The translations under genes were made by a program, and so were the position numbers. Below the pieces are notes generated by a model. The model saw only the letters and a list, made by a program, of their open reading frames with translations. It was not told the origin of the DNA and ran no database searches. This document shows, in pieces, positions 18,801 to 19,630 of a stretch of 19,630 bases of DNA (the stretch's first letter is position 1; each line of letters opens with the position of its first letter). The DNA is from Nephromyces sp. MM_2019 (Eukaryota; Apicomplexa; Aconoidasida; Nephromycida): the NCBI GenBank assembly GCA_015657535.1, contig JADHZB010000043.1:1-19630 (forward strand). Reading direction: 5' to 3'.

Positions 18801-19630
18801 TGATCCTTGCCAGGTGGACAATGCAGAAGGCGGTCAAGGCCCTTGCAGCAGAAATGCAGAATGCATATTCTCCGGTAGCCAAAATGTTGTTTGCAAATGC
18901 AGAAAGCCACATTATTTGCAGAAAGGTCTAACAACTTGCGAAGGTAAATATCTGTAAGTATCTAAAAATTTTTTTTTATTCTTTTGGAATTCATGTAATA
19001 TGTTACCTAAGTGTGCTCACTATCTTTTAAGTATAATTGGCTCAAAATCGCACATTTTCTAGTTATTATGCCATTCGTTTACCTTGAAAAAATTTGACTG
19101 CAGCTGTGGATCACTGCAACAGCTCCGACTACTGCGATAAAAATGCTTCCTGCAAAAATGTAACGGGAGCTTGGCCAATTTGCACTTGCAACGATTACTT
19201 CACTGGAAATGGCAAAAAAGGGTTTTGCGAAGGTAATTGCGTTAGCAAGAATTTCAGTCTGCCACAAGAGCTTAGAAAGATTATTTTTCCGATTTTTAAA
19301 CACAAAACTTCATTTACTGTATATCACTATAGACATAGACGAATGTACCATCGACAATGGAGGGTGCTCAGCCAAAGCGACATGTAAAAATAATTACGGG
19401 GCTCCACCAACGTGTACCTGCAACAATGGTTATAACGGAGATGGCATAACTTGCGAAGGTCAGAAGAGCTATTTAACTCACCTGCATTGTACAGATACAT
19501 AAAATTTAATACCACAATGTATAATCATTTCTTACTTCAGATATTGACGAGTGTAAGGTTGATAATGGAGGTTGCGATGTTAATGCCTTATGTATTAACC
19601 AAGAAGGTACTAATCCAACTTGTCAATGTA
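12761..19630 (+). CDS. Modular secreted adhesin-like protein: discoidin, two LCCL-like and at least six EGF domains (3' end outside window)
   Basis: I read 21 exons: 12761-12836, 13080-13418, 13963-14103, 14281-14465, 14538-14613, 14760-15035, 15092-15582, 15679-15917, 15993-16252, 16403-16551, 16705-16963, 17155-17277, 17401-17652, 17759-17943, 18146-18257, 18345-18506, 18610-18726, 18797-18943, 19104-19232, 19333-19458 and 19541-19630 onwards. All are GT-AG bounded, phase-compatible and free of internal stops, giving about 1311 residues to the edge. Order: signal peptide (1-25), novel Cys-containing region (26-272), helical region (273-694), linker (695-744), discoidin-like (745-871), two six-Cys LCCL-like modules (872-1054), six EGF (1055 onwards). 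Discoidin and LCCL modules occur together in apicomplexan CCp/LAP surface proteins; the EGF array and N-terminal half do not match the members I know. A secreted or surface adhesion role is inferred. Individual boundaries, particularly of exons 2, 3 and 10, may shift. Confidence 0.75.
13080..14613 (+). CDS. Exons 2-5: novel Cys-containing N-terminal region
   Basis: Residues about 26-272 from exons 13080-13418, 13963-14103, 14281-14465 and 14538-14613. Exon 2 begins after ctaatag with a Cys (ACLNLRSQTFVGENVTVC) and has NVT and NGT glycosylation sequons. Exon 3 follows tgctgttag. Exon 4 follows gtttacag, has three cysteines and ends at the perfect donor GTAAGT; the 76-base exon 5 (VNGWLGTSQARNISCGVTWF) lies between accacag and GTAAGA and is too short to appear as an open frame on its own. 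Exon phases 1, 1, 0, 1 all match. I recognise no domain. A second acceptor at 13042 and a cassette-like stretch at 13673-13706 offer alternative splicing. Confidence 0.6.
13419..13962 (+). other. Longest intron of the modular gene (544 bases), with a possible frame-breaking cassette
   Basis: The donor GTGAGC and the acceptor tgctgttag are both phase 1 sites. The intron is more than twice the length of any other in the gene. It contains a 34-base segment (13673-13706) flanked by a strong acceptor (acttttttag) and a strong donor (GTAAGC). Including it would shift the frame and bring in TAA, so if real it would act as a poison exon. Confidence 0.4.
14760..16252 (+). CDS. Exons 6-9: mostly helical middle region
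   Basis: Residues about 273-694 from 14760-15035, 15092-15582, 15679-15917 and 15993-16252, joined in phases 1, 0 and 2, then leaving in phase 1. The sequence is rich in Leu, Ile, Lys and Glu in heptad-like patterns (IRIESIKQELKKF; AMDKAEAAKKEAED; LKTAYQNMSNNKIIAKIL; RIKKLQKILKASKKTLEP), suggesting helical bundles or coiled coils. It has few cysteines, unlike the flanking modules. The intron at 15036-15091 is only 56 bases, the shortest seen. No family is recognised. A hydrophobic stretch (YVLAFLLARPFGIPLLASF) near its start could be a buried helix or a membrane-active segment; that is speculation. Confidence 0.6.
16403..16551 (+). CDS. Exon 10: Cys-containing linker before the discoidin-like domain
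   Basis: The frame reads ECKSNLNIGYFNPMQNQRKC and then DCDRYTEFVIKAE before the donor GTATGA. It enters in phase 1 after acceptor attgcag and leaves in phase 0, matching both neighbours. A longer open frame from 16388 in another register covers the same bases, but it ignores the splice signals and does not join the discoidin frame. This exon may be the N-terminal part of the discoidin-like fold. Confidence 0.55.
16705..17277 (+). CDS. Exons 11-12: discoidin / F5-8 type C-like (fucolectin-like) domain
   Basis: Exon 11 (16705-16963) begins after the pyrimidine-rich acceptor cttctcctcag and reads QNPWWAIDFGKTRSFTHVRIT, the hallmark WW-x-(I/V)-D-(F/L)-G strand of discoidin and fucolectin domains. 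Exon 12 (17155-17277) supplies the closing pattern C-x(5)-R-x-RYLYIRSY followed by LALADVEVF, equivalent to the RY(V/I)-x-I ... L-x-(E/D)-VEV(F/Y) end of the family. One Cys before the intron (FWECANI) and one after it (YHCNSS) could form the usual disulfide. These domains bind carbohydrates or lipids at cell surfaces; which ligand is used here cannot be told. The exons join in phase 1. Confidence 0.8.
17008..17046 (+). other. Intronic inverted repeats between the two discoidin exons
   Basis: TTACGCTTT (17008-17016) pairs with AAAGCGTAA (17036-17044), and GATTACG (17026-17032) pairs with CGTAATC (17040-17046). The second stem overlaps the first, so they are alternatives. They lie within the 191-base intron 16964-17154; a splicing role is possible but unproven. 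Confidence 0.3.
17401..17652 (+). CDS. Exon 13: first six-Cys LCCL-like module
   Basis: A symmetric 1-1 exon with cysteines spaced C-x27-C-x3-C-x5-C-x5-C-x21-C. The C-x3-C, the following STIC motif and the later NEGSYC...NVPRG resemble the LCCL pattern C-x3-C ... SSIC-x-AA-x-H-x-G ... GG-x-V ... PG. The usual AAIHAG core is not preserved, so the assignment is tentative. LCCL domains are found in cochlin, Limulus factor C and the apicomplexan CCp/LAP proteins. The next module repeats the same six-Cys layout. Confidence 0.5.
17759..18257 (+). CDS. Exons 14-15: second six-Cys LCCL-like module
   Basis: Exons 17759-17943 and 18146-18257 join in phase 0 directly after PNELIA. Cysteine spacing is C-x25-C-x3-C-x10-C-x7-C-x35-C, the same order as exon 13. 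The shared landmarks are CGRRC (versus CAKHC), EICA (versus TICA), and GGSYCA...VNKPG (versus EGSYCA...RNVPRG). The module as a whole is flanked by phase 1 introns. The reading frame continues past 17943 to a TGA at 18034-18036, but GTGAGT at 17944 is a near-perfect donor and the phase 0 acceptor at 18146 restores the repeat pattern, so I prefer splicing. The LCCL call is tentative as for exon 13. Confidence 0.5.
18345..18506 (+). CDS. Exon 16: EGF-like domain 1
   Basis: A single phase 1-1 exon with the six EGF cysteines (RC, LCDD, TCES, ACKC, GC) and the NQGYEGNG turn before an unusually long last interval (KVSDEGGTDFGTGC). It lacks the calcium-binding D-x-(D/N)-E-C start. It follows acceptor cattatag and ends at GTAAGT. 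Confidence 0.8.
18610..18726 (+). CDS. Exon 17: calcium-binding EGF-like domain 2
   Basis: A phase 1-1 exon of 117 bases. It opens with DVNEC, the calcium-binding consensus, and has six cysteines with the C-x-N-x4-Y pattern (CTNEEGSYSC) and a GDG turn. Acceptor gtctgcag and donor GTAAGC are strong. Confidence 0.88.
18797..18943 (+). CDS. Exon 18: EGF-like domain 3
   Basis: A phase 1-1 exon of 147 bases with six cysteines: DPC, GPCS, AECI, VCKC and TTC. It is longer than its neighbours in the first and last intervals and lacks the calcium-binding start. Acceptor gttcgcag and donor GTAAAT flank it. Confidence 0.82.
19104..19232 (+). CDS. Exon 19: EGF-like domain 4
   Basis: A phase 1-1 exon of 129 bases with six cysteines (DHC, YCDK, SCKN, ICTC, FC). 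It carries three N-glycosylation sequons (NSS, NAS, NVT). The acceptor is gactgcag and the donor GTAATT. Confidence 0.85.
19333..19458 (+). CDS. Exon 20: calcium-binding EGF-like domain 5
   Basis: A phase 1-1 exon of 126 bases opening with DIDEC. It has six cysteines and the turn NNGYNGDGITC. It closely resembles exon 21 (both read DNGGC and PTC-x-C), suggesting a recent duplication. The acceptor is cactatag and the donor GTCAGA, weaker than the others. Confidence 0.88.
19541..19630 (+). CDS. Exon 21: calcium-binding EGF-like domain 6, cut by the window edge
   Basis: The exon follows acceptor tacttcag in phase 1 and opens with DIDECKVDNGGC. Five of the six cysteines are present before the edge, the last in PTCQC. 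The array clearly continues beyond the window. Confidence 0.87.
   Translation, partial: MLTSVRLIMEVAMLMPYVLTKKVLIQLVNV

Overview
This is a eukaryotic nuclear window. Short GT-AG introns interrupt every convincing gene, the standard stop codons hold, and no bacterial signals are visible. The encoded domains (a DER1/derlin family member; a secreted protein combining a discoidin/F5-8C-like domain, two divergent LCCL-like modules and an EGF array) fit an apicomplexan or related alveolate best, because discoidin plus LCCL combinations are known from the apicomplexan CCp/LAP proteins. That organism call is inference; an intron-dense metazoan is not formally excluded.

Layout. (1) 299-455, plus strand: the last coding exon of a derlin, with an AATAAA just downstream; its 5' part lies at or beyond the window edge. 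(2) About 520-3060: no supportable gene. (3) 3127-7054, minus strand: a secreted orphan protein that I reconstruct as 7 exons and 949 residues, with every exon phase consistent. The first intron is the weak point. (4) 7055-12760: a 5.7-kb non-coding stretch between two divergently transcribed secreted-protein genes; I see only hairpins in it. (5) 12761 to beyond 19630, plus strand: a large modular extracellular protein read as 21 exons, about 1311 residues so far, in order: signal peptide, novel Cys-containing N-terminal region, mostly helical middle region, Cys-containing linker, discoidin-like domain, two six-Cys LCCL-like modules, and at least six EGF domains, one per exon. The gene runs off the right edge.

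The large gene is the main interest. Fifteen of its 20 visible introns are phase 1, and most modules are symmetric 1-1 exons, the arrangement associated with exon shuffling of extracellular modules. Both large genes encode predicted secreted proteins and face away from each other, so they could share upstream control, but nothing in the sequence proves it. All gene models here come from reading splice sites and phases by eye; transcript data would be needed to confirm them.
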